From Bryum argenteum (taxonomy: Eukaryota; Streptophyta; Bryopsida; Bryales; Bryaceae): a stretch of DNA of 64,000 nucleotides. Below the pieces are notes generated by a model. That model saw only the letters and a list, made by a program, of their open reading frames with translations, ran no database searches and had not been told where the DNA came from. Where the stretch lies: assembly GCA_037043015.1 (NCBI GenBank), contig CM073330.1, positions 7,582,012 to 7,646,011 on the forward strand, written 5' to 3'. A program made the translations under genes and the position numbers. Shown here in pieces: positions 38,201 through 51,600 of this stretch; positions within the stretch are counted from its first letter, which is position 1, and each line of letters opens with the position of its first letter.

Positions 38201-39659
38201 TTAGCCAGTGCAGCAGACGGAGACGCTCGTGCGGCACTAAACTCGTTAGAAATAGCTGGATTGGCCGCTTTCGCAGCAATAGAAAGCAGTCCTCCGAAGA
38301 AACCCAAGAAACCAGAGCCAGAGCCAGAGCCTGTGAAGCAGGAGACTCCTTCGTCCACGTTAGTGGTAGCCACGAACCTCAAGATGAACATCTCAGGAAA
38401 CGGCTTCGGGATCAAGAGACTGGAAGTTTTGAAGGAGAATCTGAAGAAAGAGAATCCGCAAAACTCCACTGACGATTACACCAAGCCGTTCAAGAGATTC
38501 GTGGGTGGCAAGGAGGTTGTGAAAGGAGTGAAAGAGCTCAAGGAGCGGTCTCCGAGTGGTGAAACGCAAGGCGATAGTGGTGGTTACTTGCATGATGACA
38601 TGTGGGAGAAAGATGGCACCTCGGAGCGTGTTGTGGACAGGACGGGCGACGCCGCTGCTGGTGAGGCCGGTGGAAGTGGCGGTGATCCTAAAAAGGATAG
38701 GAAAATTGTGGTCACTCTTCAACAGGTACCAACTTCCAATGCACTCAATTCTCTGATATGTTTCCAGAAACCCGTCTAAATCACAAACACTCATTGTGAA
38801 CATTCTGGACTGGGCCATTTTAGGAACACCTACAATCGCAACTTCAAAATTTCACAACCAATTCTGAAAGAGTCCAACAATGATGACTTGAGTATGTCCT
38901 ATCTTCTGCTTCACCCATGCAGCACACAAGTTGTTTGCATGGCTAACTTCGCTACAGATCCCCTTTGAACTATGGCACTTCACTTTTAGACTTGCAATGT
39001 TATCATCCATTTCGTTTTAGACTTGGCGAGTGAGAACTTTAGCTATAGTTCGAAGGAGCTTGTATTGGTGGGATGTTCTAACGTGTGCTCTTTGTTTTCG
39101 GCAGGTGCAAGAAGCTATTCAACGGTCGCACGTATTATACGACAAAACAGGGGAGGAGCATTACAACATCATAAGTGCGTTGCACAAATCAATGAGAGGC
39201 GGAGATCCAGACGCCGCAATCTACTGGCTAGCGCGGATGCTGGAAGGAGGAGAGGGGCCATTATACGTAGCACGCAGGCTGATTCGATTTGCAAGCGAGG
39301 ACGTCGGACTAGCAGACCCACAGGCACTCGTCTTAGCAGTGGCATGTTACCAAGCGTGTCACTTCATCGGCATGCCAGAGTGCAACGTAAACCTGGCCCA
39401 GTGCGTAACGTATCTCGCCCTTGCACCGAAGTCAGTGATGGTGTACCACGCCATTGAAGCCGCACAGCGACTAGTGAAAGGCACCAAGCAGAACGAGCCT
39501 GTGCCCTTGCATCTCCGAAATGCTCCGACACAACTCATGAAGGAGATGGGATATGGTCGACAACCTGAGCAACCTCCTGCCGATTTCATGCCTCCCTCAC
39601 TTCGAGGTCAGAAGTTTCTCAATGGTCTCCGACGAACTAGTCTTGCTCCTGAGAAATAA
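35267..39659 (+). CDS. WRNIP1/MgsA(RarA)-type AAA ATPase with UBA domain
   Basis: Exons: 35267-35314, 35555-35659, 36206-36502, 36583-37136, 37930-38725, 39105-39659; all GT-AG, one frame, 784 aa. Residues 1-43 are a UBA domain ([16 protein letters not shown] joined to [18 protein letters not shown]). Directly after it is QGRVDQFF, a good PCNA-interacting (PIP) box. The AAA core has Walker A GPPGTGKT, Walker [10 protein letters not shown], sensor 1 GATTENPSF and arginine-finger SRCRV. The C-terminal MgsA-type domain includes [14 protein letters not shown] and YLALAPKSV. Relatives act in the nucleus at stalled replication forks. Oddity: an acidic/lysine-rich insert of about 150 residues in exon 5 (around [12 protein letters not shown]) makes it longer than usual. 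The gene is tail to tail with PGG2, and its last exon is copied at 57.2-57.5 kb. Confidence 0.93.
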
Positions 39660-42600
39660 ACATCAGCTTTGCTCTCTATGTACAGGTATTTAATGGATAA
39701 ATCAGTGAGGTTTGTTTGCAACTTTTTTGTCGAATTGGTTGGCATTAGGGAAAATTCAAAAGGGAAATTTCTGAGGTTGTTAGTTGCCTCCCCCCCTCCA
39801 ACCTCTCCCTCTGTACATGCGCTGGGTTTAGTTTACGATTGGGATGTGTCCCTTGATTTAGATCGCCATGTTGGTCTTAATGAGAAGATTTTGTGTGGCA
39901 GAGCCTCTTGAAAATGAACTGTTTGTGGGAGTGGTCACTTTTGTGTGATTGTCCGAAGCTGGGTTCATGAATCTTGGTTGTTTTTAAGGTTGAGTGTTTG
40001 AGTTTTTTTCTTTTTTTGTGTTAAGTCTTTTTTTTTTTTTTTTTTTTTTTCTCGTACCCGAATGAGGCTGAGCGATTTGTTCACCTCTAGTTTGTTAGTT
40101 TGTTCTCATGATGGGGTTGGTCAGTTCTGAATGAACTCAACATTTCAAAATCTGAGTTGCTCATTTCACAATCTGACTTGCTCATTCTGGAGGAAAGTTG
40201 AAAGTTGCTATCCCATTGGGGGCAACAACATGCAAGTAAACAAGATGAAAATGAGCTTCAGAGTCAAGTGTGCAAGTAGCAACATAATTGACCTCATTCT
40301 AAGCATTATTTCAGTAAAGTCTCTCTAAAAACTCATGATCTCATACGTAAAAAATGATATATTCAGTCATATCATAACTCAAGACCTAGTGTAGAACCAT
40401 AGTTTTATAGTTAAGGCTGGCCAAGACTTCTAAGGGCTAAAAAACTTTGGCGTTTGCCACTATACCACAATTCAAAAACAACGATAATTAAAGCGACCAT
40501 GTATACGCTGTAAGAGGACCATCTAAACGCCGGCTTTTCGTACATTGATATCTTTACAACTGTGAGCACACCAGCATAGAAAGCTAAGACGCAAAATACG
40601 AGGGAGAGGAGCAGGTAGAGTTTCGACCGATTCACCCTAGAAATATTGTCCTCGATAATCATGATCTCTTTTGGGGTTGCGATGCCATCCGAGGTGTTCG
40701 GGGCGTAGAACACAGGGTCATACAAGGTGGCGGATCCTACCACGAGAGCGAACAAGCCAGTGCACGCAAACACAAACGAAAGGGAGGCAAACAGGAGGTA
40801 ACGCAGTGCGTCATCGCGTATGTAGCCTTCGGAGTCGAAGGAGCCGGGGGGTTGCAGGATTGACACACTCGACATACCTGCCAGCAGAACCAGAATTACA
40901 CCGTAAGCATTTTGTTGTTTCTCCAGAGCTGTGTGCGCCATTTTTATGTAACGTTTCGAATTCTTCCCAACGACCTCGGGTCTCGGTAGGTTCTCATTCT
41001 CCTCATGGCTCTCTTGAGTCCCATCTTGCTCATGGCTGTCTAGATTTTCATTTTCCTGCGAGAATCGTCATTTACCGAAACAAGATCAGGATTGAGCACA
41101 TCAGTCTGCATCTCAGAACATGCCATTCATACTGAATGTACACAATTAAGTGATTATCTTCAATGAATCGTTTTCCTCTCATAACTGTAAGGCGTGAGTG
41201 ACCATTGTAGAGCATCAAATCTTCCAATAATTTGGCAATGATAGAGCGTACCTCATTAGTCGATGGCGCCCCTTGCTGTCGGTGGCTCCGCAGCTGGTGT
41301 TCCGTGGCAGCTAGGCGAGACGGCAGGGACTGTGTATGTCTTGGCTGCATGCATCAGGTAAGAAAACCAATCGTGATCAGCGAAGTCTTCAAAATTGCTG
41401 CAGCCGAAACAAAGGAGCATGGGCATGTAGCTCGTTCCATTTACTTCTTAAAGACCAAACAGAACCATGACTGCCGTGAATCACCTTATTGAAGGGCCTC
41501 TTAAAAGACGGCAAAAGATTCATCTCTTCCTCTGAGTTCCGATCATTGTGGCCATCTGTTGCCATCTCCACATCGTTAGCTATTTCAGCAGCCTGTGTGC
41601 GTTCCGACGCCATGTACTCATCTAAACAAATCCTTGCAAGGATTCTGATACTAATGTTAAGGCAAGTAGCTGACTCTAACACTACTCGACTGAATGCTAG
41701 CTACCGCTCGTTCGATTCCTTGGATACTGGGGCATAAAGCCCGATCGCAAAAAATTTGAGTATGTGGTTCTCCTGAGCGGATATGAATAGCCTCGAGAAT
41801 CTAAGATGGAAAGCATCTCGACATATATTTAGTATATTTCCAGGAATGGCATGACAAGCAACTGAAGACGTACTGTATTGCAACTTATATCCGTACACGA
41901 ATTTCTCTGCAGCCGGCAGATGGTGGCCATCGGCACGCGACAGGTGATCTTCCCAATGAGCTGAAAGCCCATAGCTACGACCCCGAGCCGGAATGCCGGG
42001 TATGGGCGCTTGTCAACGCCTGCGCGAGCATCGCCACACCTTCACAGGAACGGCTCTTAAAAAGAGTTTCACTGAGTGCTTTTACATTGAGCGTCTGTCT
42101 GTCGCAAGAGCATGCCCAGCCCGCACTGTGGGCCGGAGAGTGCAGCCTTGTTTGGAGTGTCAGAAACCCCACCTACACACAGGTCTCCTAAAGTTTAGCA
42201 CACCATAACTCAAAATTATCCCATGCCTTCACTCACAATTATACCGTCCACATTAACCCCTAACTTTCCTTGAAGCCCGAAATGGGTTTTTGCAATTCCG
42301 GGCAGCCTAGATGAAGGGGTTAGAAGTAATATTTTTGCCTAAGAATTTTATCGGGGTCCTCCTTATAATGCAAAGTGTATGTGATAAAATTTGCAAAGTC
42401 AAATTCCAATTTTTGAGTCTTCTAGGACAATCCTTGGGTTGCGGGCCGAGATGGGGCAGCTCAAAAAAGTAACTTTTTTGATTTTTTTTTTTTTTGAAAC
42501 ATGATCATTACTAAATCACAACTCAAATTTCAAAGTGACTCAAGTCAAAAAGTTTACCAATTTTACATGGGCAGCCTCCAAAAAAAATTTGGGAGATTGA

Positions 42601-45600
42601 AACCTCAAAACTGCGATTCTCTACCTCTAAGCACTCGTGGGGGTGTAAACCAGTTTCTTTTTCTTTTTTAAAACTTTCAACCGTAAGATCTTCTACCTAT
42701 GAATATGCCTGATTACTCTTTAAAAAATTGACCGTTGGATGTTTACCATTTGAGAGATCATAACATCAAAAGTTTGTCTCCCAAGTTTTTTTTGGGTATT
42801 GCGAAGATTGGTTTTAAAATTTTTGGAGGTTGCCCATGTAAATTTGGTAAACTTTTTGACTTGAGTCACTTTGAAATTTGAGTTGTAATCTAGTAATGAT
42901 CATGTTTCAAAAAAAAAAAAAATTCAAAAAAGTTACTTTTTTGAGCTGCTCCATCTCGGCCCGCAACCCAAGGACCGTCCTAGAAGACTCAAAAATTGGA
43001 ATTTGACTTTGCAAATTTTACCACATACACTTTGCAATATAAGGAGGACCTGATAAAATTCTTAGGCAAAAATATTACTTCTAACCCCTTTATCTAGGCT
43101 GCCTGGAATTGCAAAAACCCATTTCGGGGCTTCAAGGAAAGTTAGGGGTTAACCAATGTGAGAGTGACACGTGCCAAAAATATTATTGCTGGAAAATAAT
43201 TTATATCATTACCACTAGTGAGAAAGTGCAATTGGTGATCGGCCTTTCTACGTGCCCTGCCTTCCGACGTAGAGTAGGGTGCCTTGGCTTCCGGCATGGG
43301 GTGGGGTGCCTTGCCTTCCGCTGTGGGGCGGGGTATCGACGCCCGCTCGGTCAATGCTTGTGAGCTTGCGACGCAGCCCAACAGCCCAACCTGGACAGCA
43401 TGGTTGGGCATGCTTTGAAGAACGCCAGCCCACATACTATCCTTGCAATCCGGTCAAGAGGGTTGAGGTCTCCTAAAATCTACGACACCATAACTCCAAG
43501 TTATCCCATGCTTTCATTCACATTTTAGTGTCCTTATTATCAATCGAAGAGTGCCACATGGCACAAACTTTAACTTTATTAAACACTCAATTACGCAATT
43601 GTGTACTTGTATGTATAGAAGTGCACTTATGTAAGTAATCTTCAATGTGAACTTCAAAACCCAAATATATGGCTTGGAGAATGGGTTCTTTGGTAAAATA
43701 TTCCACTAGTTGAAAACCATATGGTTTTTGTACAGTGATACATGTTAGAAGATAAATAGTTTTACCCAATGTCCTCAAGAATCATTTGTAATATTTGTCA
43801 CTTAATATCATGGTGAAGTCCTACTTGCAACAGGAGACATAATACACGAAAAATAATAAACATGATACATTTGTAAGCATACATAGTACCCGGAAAATAA
43901 TAAACATGATACATATGTAAGTATACTTGTAGATACAAATATTGGTATTACCCCAATCCTTGTAATCATTTCTGTCTCTACGTCTACAAGTATACCTTCA
44001 GTGGATATATTTAACTTACACTGTGAGCTGGAGAGTGGAGTTCTTCGTTGCACTATGGGCCGCACGGTGGAGCCGTGTTTGGAGTGTGAGGAACCCCAAC
44101 CCACACACTATCCCTCTAACCCAGTCAAGAGGGTTTAGGTCTCGTAAATTCTTGGACACATAACTCCAAGTTATCCAGTGCTTCCGTTCATATTTTTGCA
44201 TCCTCATGGATGAGTGCCACATGGCAAAGATTTTATTGGCGGAAAATAATATCTATCAATCATAACCTGCTTGTCAGCAAATAGGATTGGTGAGCGGCTT
44301 TTTCCTCCGCCTTGTCTGTTGGCCTTAGAGCATGCCCAGCCCTGCGCTCCAGGCCGGGCCGCTGGGATGCGTCGGGAGGGCGCAGGCGCCGCTCAAGCGG
44401 CCTTCAGTGACCCACCCCACGCCGGAAGGCAAGGCACTCCAAAAAGCCTCTCACCAATCACACTTTATGACAATTGATAACAATAGACATTATTTTGTGC
44501 CAATAAACTTTATGTCACGAGTCACTCACTTATTGGTTAATGGGGACACTAAAATGTGAGTGAAGGAACGGGATAACTTGGAGTTATGGTGTGCTGAAAT
44601 TTAGGAGACCTCAACCCTCTTGACCGGGTTAGAGGAATATTGTGTAGGCTGGGGTCCTTCACACGGCAAAGTAGGCTCTGCTCCCCGGCCTACAATGCGG
44701 GCTCGACATGCTCTTAGTGGGGTTGTGATGCCTGGCCGAATGGCGCCTGCAAGCTTTTCACGGAGCCAAGCGACACTGCCTCGAGCAGCCCTGCGTGGAG
44801 CACGCTCTAAGAAGCAGAGGTACGACACGCCTTTATCCCGAAAGTTTCAAGGGCACTATTTGCATACTTTAACTTCAAAACTGCCCTCTATTGGTGAAAT
44901 TTTTGTTTTATGATATATTTTAATGTATGCATCATGAGATCTTATACTTAACTTCTCCAAAATTTCTTAAACTCAAATTACAACCTTGTGTTTCCAAGGA
45001 AAGGATTGAAATATGTTGGTAACCAACCTAAATAGTGAAACAAAGCAACAATCAACAAAGTCATTACAGTATCTGATGGAATCACCTTGTGGGGCATGTT
45101 TAACCCTGGAACGTCGAAGCGGCCATTTTATGTCCGATGAACAGAACATTTCTCACTGTAACCTATTATTGCGGGATGAATTTCATTCATGATTTTTGTA
45201 ATTGGATTTATGAATGATAATAGCATATCATGGAATTCATTTGAGGTCATTTAAGGTATTTCCTAAGATCACATGTGGTATGAAAGTTGAAAGAATGGTT
45301 AAAAACAAATCACCACACAAAGGCATTTACGCAACTTTTTCCTACTTTTATTAAGTCTCAAATTTAGGCAACTAAATGATCTCTTTTGAGTTCAAGCTCA
45401 ATTCATAAAATGAATCTTACCAAGTCTTGTTTCTACTCCAAGTTAGAATTTCAAGAAATTCCTAATATCTAGTGATTTCATCGACACCTTAAGTTTACAT
45501 GCCTATAGGGTCTCTTTCTCAATTTTCAAATATAGCATGACACGAAACCAAGGATTACACCATGCTATTCTTCACTACAATGTCCCCTTATTCTAAACAT

Positions 45601-48600
45601 TTCAGATTTTTTGAAAGTGATTTGTATTTGATATGAATTATTTTTGGTTTTTCTTTGAAAATTCACTTGAATTTCAAATCTTCCCAAAAAAATCTGAAAT
45701 TTTTACAGCATATGAAAAGCATGTGATCACATCCACGAAAAATAAAATAAAATATTTTACTTTCAGGTAAAGTGGCGAAATGGAGGATTCAGAGTAAGGC
45801 ATATCAAAGTTCAGGCCACGGTTATGGGCTCCGACGTTCTAGGGTTAAAGTCATCAAAAGCTTCGTCTCTTCCATTGAGCCCTGCTCAGAGCACGAAGGC
45901 TCTTTGAAACCCTCATTCCGCACTCCTATCTCCATCTCGCTCTCTGATACAAGATCCATGAATTTTGTCTAGGGTACAAACATGATCGATAGAACCCTAC
46001 TGGTACACAGGTGAGCAGCTAGCTCTGTAACACCAACAAACTGAAAGTTGGTCTTCCTCAGAGATTGTACCACGCTTGATAGACTGATTGGATGTATGAT
46101 ATATGCTTTGTAGGAGCGAAGGTACAGCATCCTGACTTCTCGAGGCTCGAACAGATGTCCGAACCAACACGTTTTCTCGAACGGCCACCAGCCCTTGGAC
46201 GTACTATAGTGTAGCTTATGACCGTGTACCGACATCTCGGTTGGTGCTCCTCTCGCAGCGATGGCGTGTTAGATTTCGACGTCTCATATGAAAGCAGCTG
46301 ACCTTGCACAATCTTAAAGTGGGTCTGATTCTTCAAGCTACGAGGGTCTAATTCAAGTACTTTGGATTACTGTAAATCCGTAACTCAAAGGAGCCCCTAG
46401 TTCTGGAAAATAACACTTGGGGCATCTTTTCGAGCCGCAGGAGCGGTCGGGATGGGATAGTTTCCATAACTAGGGGCTCCTTCTTGATTCCCTAGCATAA
46501 CAGCAGTTCAAAACTTTTATCCCTATTAAAACTAAATCATCCCTCTCCACGAAATTATAAAATTTGTTCAAAAATCCAAAAAAACTCATTTACTCTCAAG
46601 AAAATTTTTAAAAATTGCTGAAAGTTAGGAATGATTCAATTGTCTTCCTCCCAAAAAAAGTCACTTATCCCATAATAATTTATTGTGGAAAGAAATAACT
46701 GTATGAAACCCCCTTCCCCTTCCATTCTACAAAATAACTCAAGAAAACGGTTGATCTCCAAGATCAATGGTGAAGGGTTTGTTAGGCCATAATGCCAAAG
46801 GAGTCTTAATGGGAAATAACCATCTTTTCCTTGTCCAATGGGGAGCTGCCACTCCTATAGTTTTTGCCTAAACTGCGGGTATGGCACACTATTATTGGGC
46901 TACCCAAAGTCTAGAATCAACAACAGATGATGTAAAACGATCTCTAGAATCTAGGTTTGCAAAGATATTCCTAAAGTATGTAGGCTTTATGGAGACATCG
47001 CTGTGAATGAAAGTCAGAATCTCATGATTTGGTTAAATGTGGGATGTGTATCTTGGAGTTTTTTTGAGATCTACCTCAAGCTTTGATATCAAGGTATCGG
47101 TGGCCAAGGGTTTCTTTTCTAGAAATGGGCAAAATTCATGTGTAATAACATTTATCGGACTTTTCTTGAGATAGTTATGTATTAGGTAATTGTTTTATTG
47201 TACCGGTTATTGGTACAGAGGTTCAGAGGTTCTGTGAAGGTGACGAGCCCGTGAGGGCGAGCCAGCTGACAGAACCGGTTTTGCAGCAATGACCGGTTCC
47301 AATAAAATGATTACCGGACGTAACCGGTTGGCCATTTTGTTGAGCCGCGCAGGTGATCTCGTCTCGGCAACAGGTTAAAATGGTGTCACATTTCACATTT
47401 GGCCGAGTGCTTGAGATTTTGGCGGTGCTTTTGTTCCTTCGTGGCTGCTACCTTCAACAAGAAATAATACTAAACATGAAACTAATGCCCTTCCATAGAG
47501 GCTAGACGCGAGATGCTCGCAAATGCCCTTTTGGCAAACTAATGAGGCTCGAGAGTGATGTTGCCTCGGTGGTAGCAGCCGTAATCCATTCATTAATCTT
47601 ATATGGGGCACACCCGGGAGTCGGGACACAGCGGGCGATATCTCACTGTAGCACGACCCAACCGGTTAAATCAGCGTCCGTTCGTCTTCCTGGAGCATTT
47701 TAAATTTGGCCGCCACTTGAGGTTTGAGAGGTACGATTTCAACTTTGAATTTTTGGTCGATGTAGTTTGAGTTTCAAAATTTTCTATTGATTGTAGGCAT
47801 TCTCTTCTTTTATACATGTGATGTTTTTCTTTTATCACTTGTAGTTGTGTGCATGCGCTTGAGTTTTTTTGCATGCACTTGCGTTTTGTTGATGATTTCT
47901 GTTTTGTTGTGGTGTGGTCTTTGATCGAGGTTATGTAAGTGTGATGTTGTGTTGAGCGCGTAGGTCGAAGTTGGCTCGTGGCCGGGGGTGCTTGAGTTTA
48001 GAAACGACTTCACATGTGAGCACTTCATTATTGCCCTCGTTTGATCTAGGGATGGATTTTGTTTCTCCAGAGTCGGTTTCTGTTTCTCCAAAAGTTTCAA
48101 AGCAAGCAAAGTCGGGGAACTAGTTCAGTGACCAAACGTGTAGGTGTCATTGTTGGTGGTGTACGACATAGGTCTTTTGCGGAGGTCATACATCGTAGCA
48201 GCCAACATTGATTGATGTTCCTTGCCGTGAGATGGATTCTATTTTACTACCTGCAAGTGATCGTGTAGAAAATAGTTTGGACGTTGTGCATTGTGAAAGT
48301 TATGGGGTTCAAGAACCTTCAAATTCTTTCCTCACAGGCTCTCTAAGTAATTGTGAGGAAATTTGTTGTGCCGTTGTTTGTTGTTCAAGTTTTGTTGTTA
48401 AAAAATCTTTAGATACCATTCATCTACCTACAAGAGATGGTAGAGAGAATTGTTTGAATTCAGGGATTGTTACGGTTTCTGAATTATATGTAGAGGACGA
48501 TATGGCAGGAGAGCTTAATGAGATTGAGCTTTCTATTATCGATGAACCTGATGATTGTAATCATGAGGCAACATTGTTGAGCGTATCCGATGAGCTCTCT

Positions 48601-51600
48601 AATGCGCTTGCTGTGAGCGTGAGTGAGTCTATTGTTGTGCCAATGACTACTAAGTCTACAGTAGTTGAGAGAAGCATCCAGTGTGTTGTTGATATCAGTA
48701 ACGAAGCAGGTTTTGATTTTTTTGATGAGGCTTCCTTTGACAAGGAAATGTGCACCGCTCAAAAGAGCGGTACAACAAAAAGCAACTCCTGGGTGAAAAA
48801 CAGGTTCAATGCCTGGAGAGAGGCTTCAAAATTAGATACCTCCGTTCCTTTGGAGGAAATTCCTCTTCGTGAGCTATCTGAGTTGCTTTGTAGGTTTTTT
48901 TATTGCTTGAAGAACAAAAAAGGCAAGCATTATCCTAGTCAAAGTGTCATGCAGATTTATAAAGGTTTCAACCGGATCTTCTGTGGCGTTCAAAGAGACC
49001 GGATTAATTCTACATTAATTAACAAGCAACCTTTCATCATGCACACTCATCCATTTTTTGCTCGCACTAACAAGTCAGTTCTTCTGGCCATGGAGAAGTC
49101 AATCAAGGCTGGTGCAAATAAAGCGAGACATAAGGTTGATTACTTTACTGACGAAGATGAGCGTAGGATTTTAGCGCATCCCATCCATCAGCCAAATTGT
49201 GCTTACGTGGTGCAAAGGAGATTTATCTTCTTTGCAACATCTGTTTTCTATGTGAGAAGAAATACATAACTTATGGAAATTGCGTGCAATCGATTTTTGT
49301 GTTGGCACAGACGAGCGTGGGCATGAGATGTTGAGGTCAATTGATGCGGATTTGTGATAATTGAGGTTTTTTTGTGTAGGGACCCGACTTACAAATGACC
49401 TTCCAGGTTACATGTTTTTGGCATGATCAAAGATATACTAACAAATATTTGTGTGGTTCAATGTTCAAATATGATGAAACTACTTCAAAAAATCATAAGC
49501 CAACATTGACAAAATACCAAGAAGAACACTTTAGGGAGCCTGTCTACTCGCATGATCCTGATGTGATTTATACATTCAAGGTTCTCATTTTGCATATGCC
49601 ACCAATTTCCGAATCGACTCATCTTTTCTTGTCTCCTATTACTCATCCCAAGGATCATATTTGGTTCAAGTCAAATGTCAACCTTGGAGAATCAACATTG
49701 CGGAACTTTGTTCGAGACATGGCAGCCGCTGCCGGTTTGAAGGGCGATTATACTAACAAAAGCGGAAGAGTAACGAGCATGACTCGGATGTGTGTAGCAA
49801 AAGTGCCGTAGAAAACAATTGCACTTAACACAGGGCACAAGGATATGAAGAGCATAGAACGTTATAACCGTGTCAAGGCACTAGATGCGAGAGCTGCACA
49901 AGCCTTTGCACGACCAAATTGTGGTGAAAGGTTGTTTGAGAAGCATTATGAAGTTGAAGTAGCGCAGTGGCATGCTGCTAATGGTGGCGTTCAACCTCGT
50001 TAGTCCATTCAATTTTCAGAAGTTAGCAATCATGGAGCAAGGGTGGATATCTCTTTTAGTAGGCTTCTTGATTGTAGTTTAAGTGGAGATCCTGTTCTGG
50101 CTATTGAAAATGTGAGGAGGGAGACTGAGGAGTCTATTTCGCCCGCATCAAGTTCTCCAACTGTTGCTTGTGCGGAATCAATTCCTTTCGTACCAGCTTC
50201 AGAATCTCGAGTTTATTTCAGAGCAAGTCATAGTGCACCTTTGACTTCCGACACCGCACCTGTTGATCTTTGCAATACATCGAGTCCAACTTCAAGATTG
50301 ACTTCGACTTTAGTCGACGGAGTTGTGGTGCTTCAAAATGCACCCATTACACCGACTCCGTCACACAATACACCTTCAACACGTGCACTAAATTGAGCTT
50401 TACCTTGCAGTACACCTTCATCTAGTACGCCTTTGGCTACTCCCGCATCGCTTGTTGAGGAACAAATGAGGATTTGGTCGCAATACAACTTCGATGATGA
50501 AGGTGATAACGGCTCTTTATCACTTGATAGAATTGCTGAAACACTGCAAGGTACCAGATTTGCCATGCAAAGAAACTTGGCTTTGTTGCGAAGGGAGAAT
50601 GCTATCTTGAGGGATTCTTTGGCAAGCTTTGCGAGAGCATGAAAAGCAAGCTGGACAACAATATCAAGCCGCTCATCAAAACCAAGGTGCACATCAACAG
50701 CAACAAGTTAGACATCATCAACAATCAACTCGAATTAATCATGAGTCTTCACGCAACCGTCAATCGAATTTCCAACAACATCGACGGAATCAACATGCTT
50801 CAAATGTTTATTGTTATCCATATATGGTGAATACATTTAGGTTTTTTATTGATTCTTTTAGTGTTCGTGCTTTTTTCTTTTGATTTATCATGATATATTG
50901 ATTTCTAATGCAATGTGCAGGGTGGATCCAGTGCGAAATCAAAAAGTTCAATTTCCGCCTTCCCAGGTACGACCGGGTTTGTTTCCTAACGTGGACCATC
51001 CATTTCGAAACATGTAGCCTCACATTGCTCCTGAGATTGGGTATTCAGGAACCTTCATTCCTTAATTTACTACCTCAGTTGCCCCAGTGTATGCAAACAC
51101 TGTGTACAACTACTAAACATTTGACATGAGCCAGTTAATGGACCGTAAGCAGTTTTAGTGTAGTTTTGTGATTCTTGATTGAAAATTGGAGATATAGTAG
51201 TGGATGTGTGGTAGTTTTCTCATGTAAATTGCCCTCTGAAATGAAACAAGACGTATAGAAAAATAGGCCCGACATTAAACAGAAGATATACCCCATCACC
51301 GAGACTTGCATATGAATATTGGAATCTTGATGCGGAACATGCTAAAGCATAGCAACATCAATAAAAGCATAAGGTAGCATTGTATGAAAAGCGTAGCAAT
51401 GGAGTCTGGACAGTCGATTACTAAATAATGAGAGTGAAGAATTTCAAATATCATTTGTACTTACACTTTTGTCAGGGTCTAAGGAACATGGCAAGCAGTG
51501 AGAAGAGCTTCATTGTGGCAGGGTGCATTTCGAGCACCATGTATGATGACGAATGAACGAATGAACCTAATACCGAGGCTTATAATTGTTCCGTGTAATT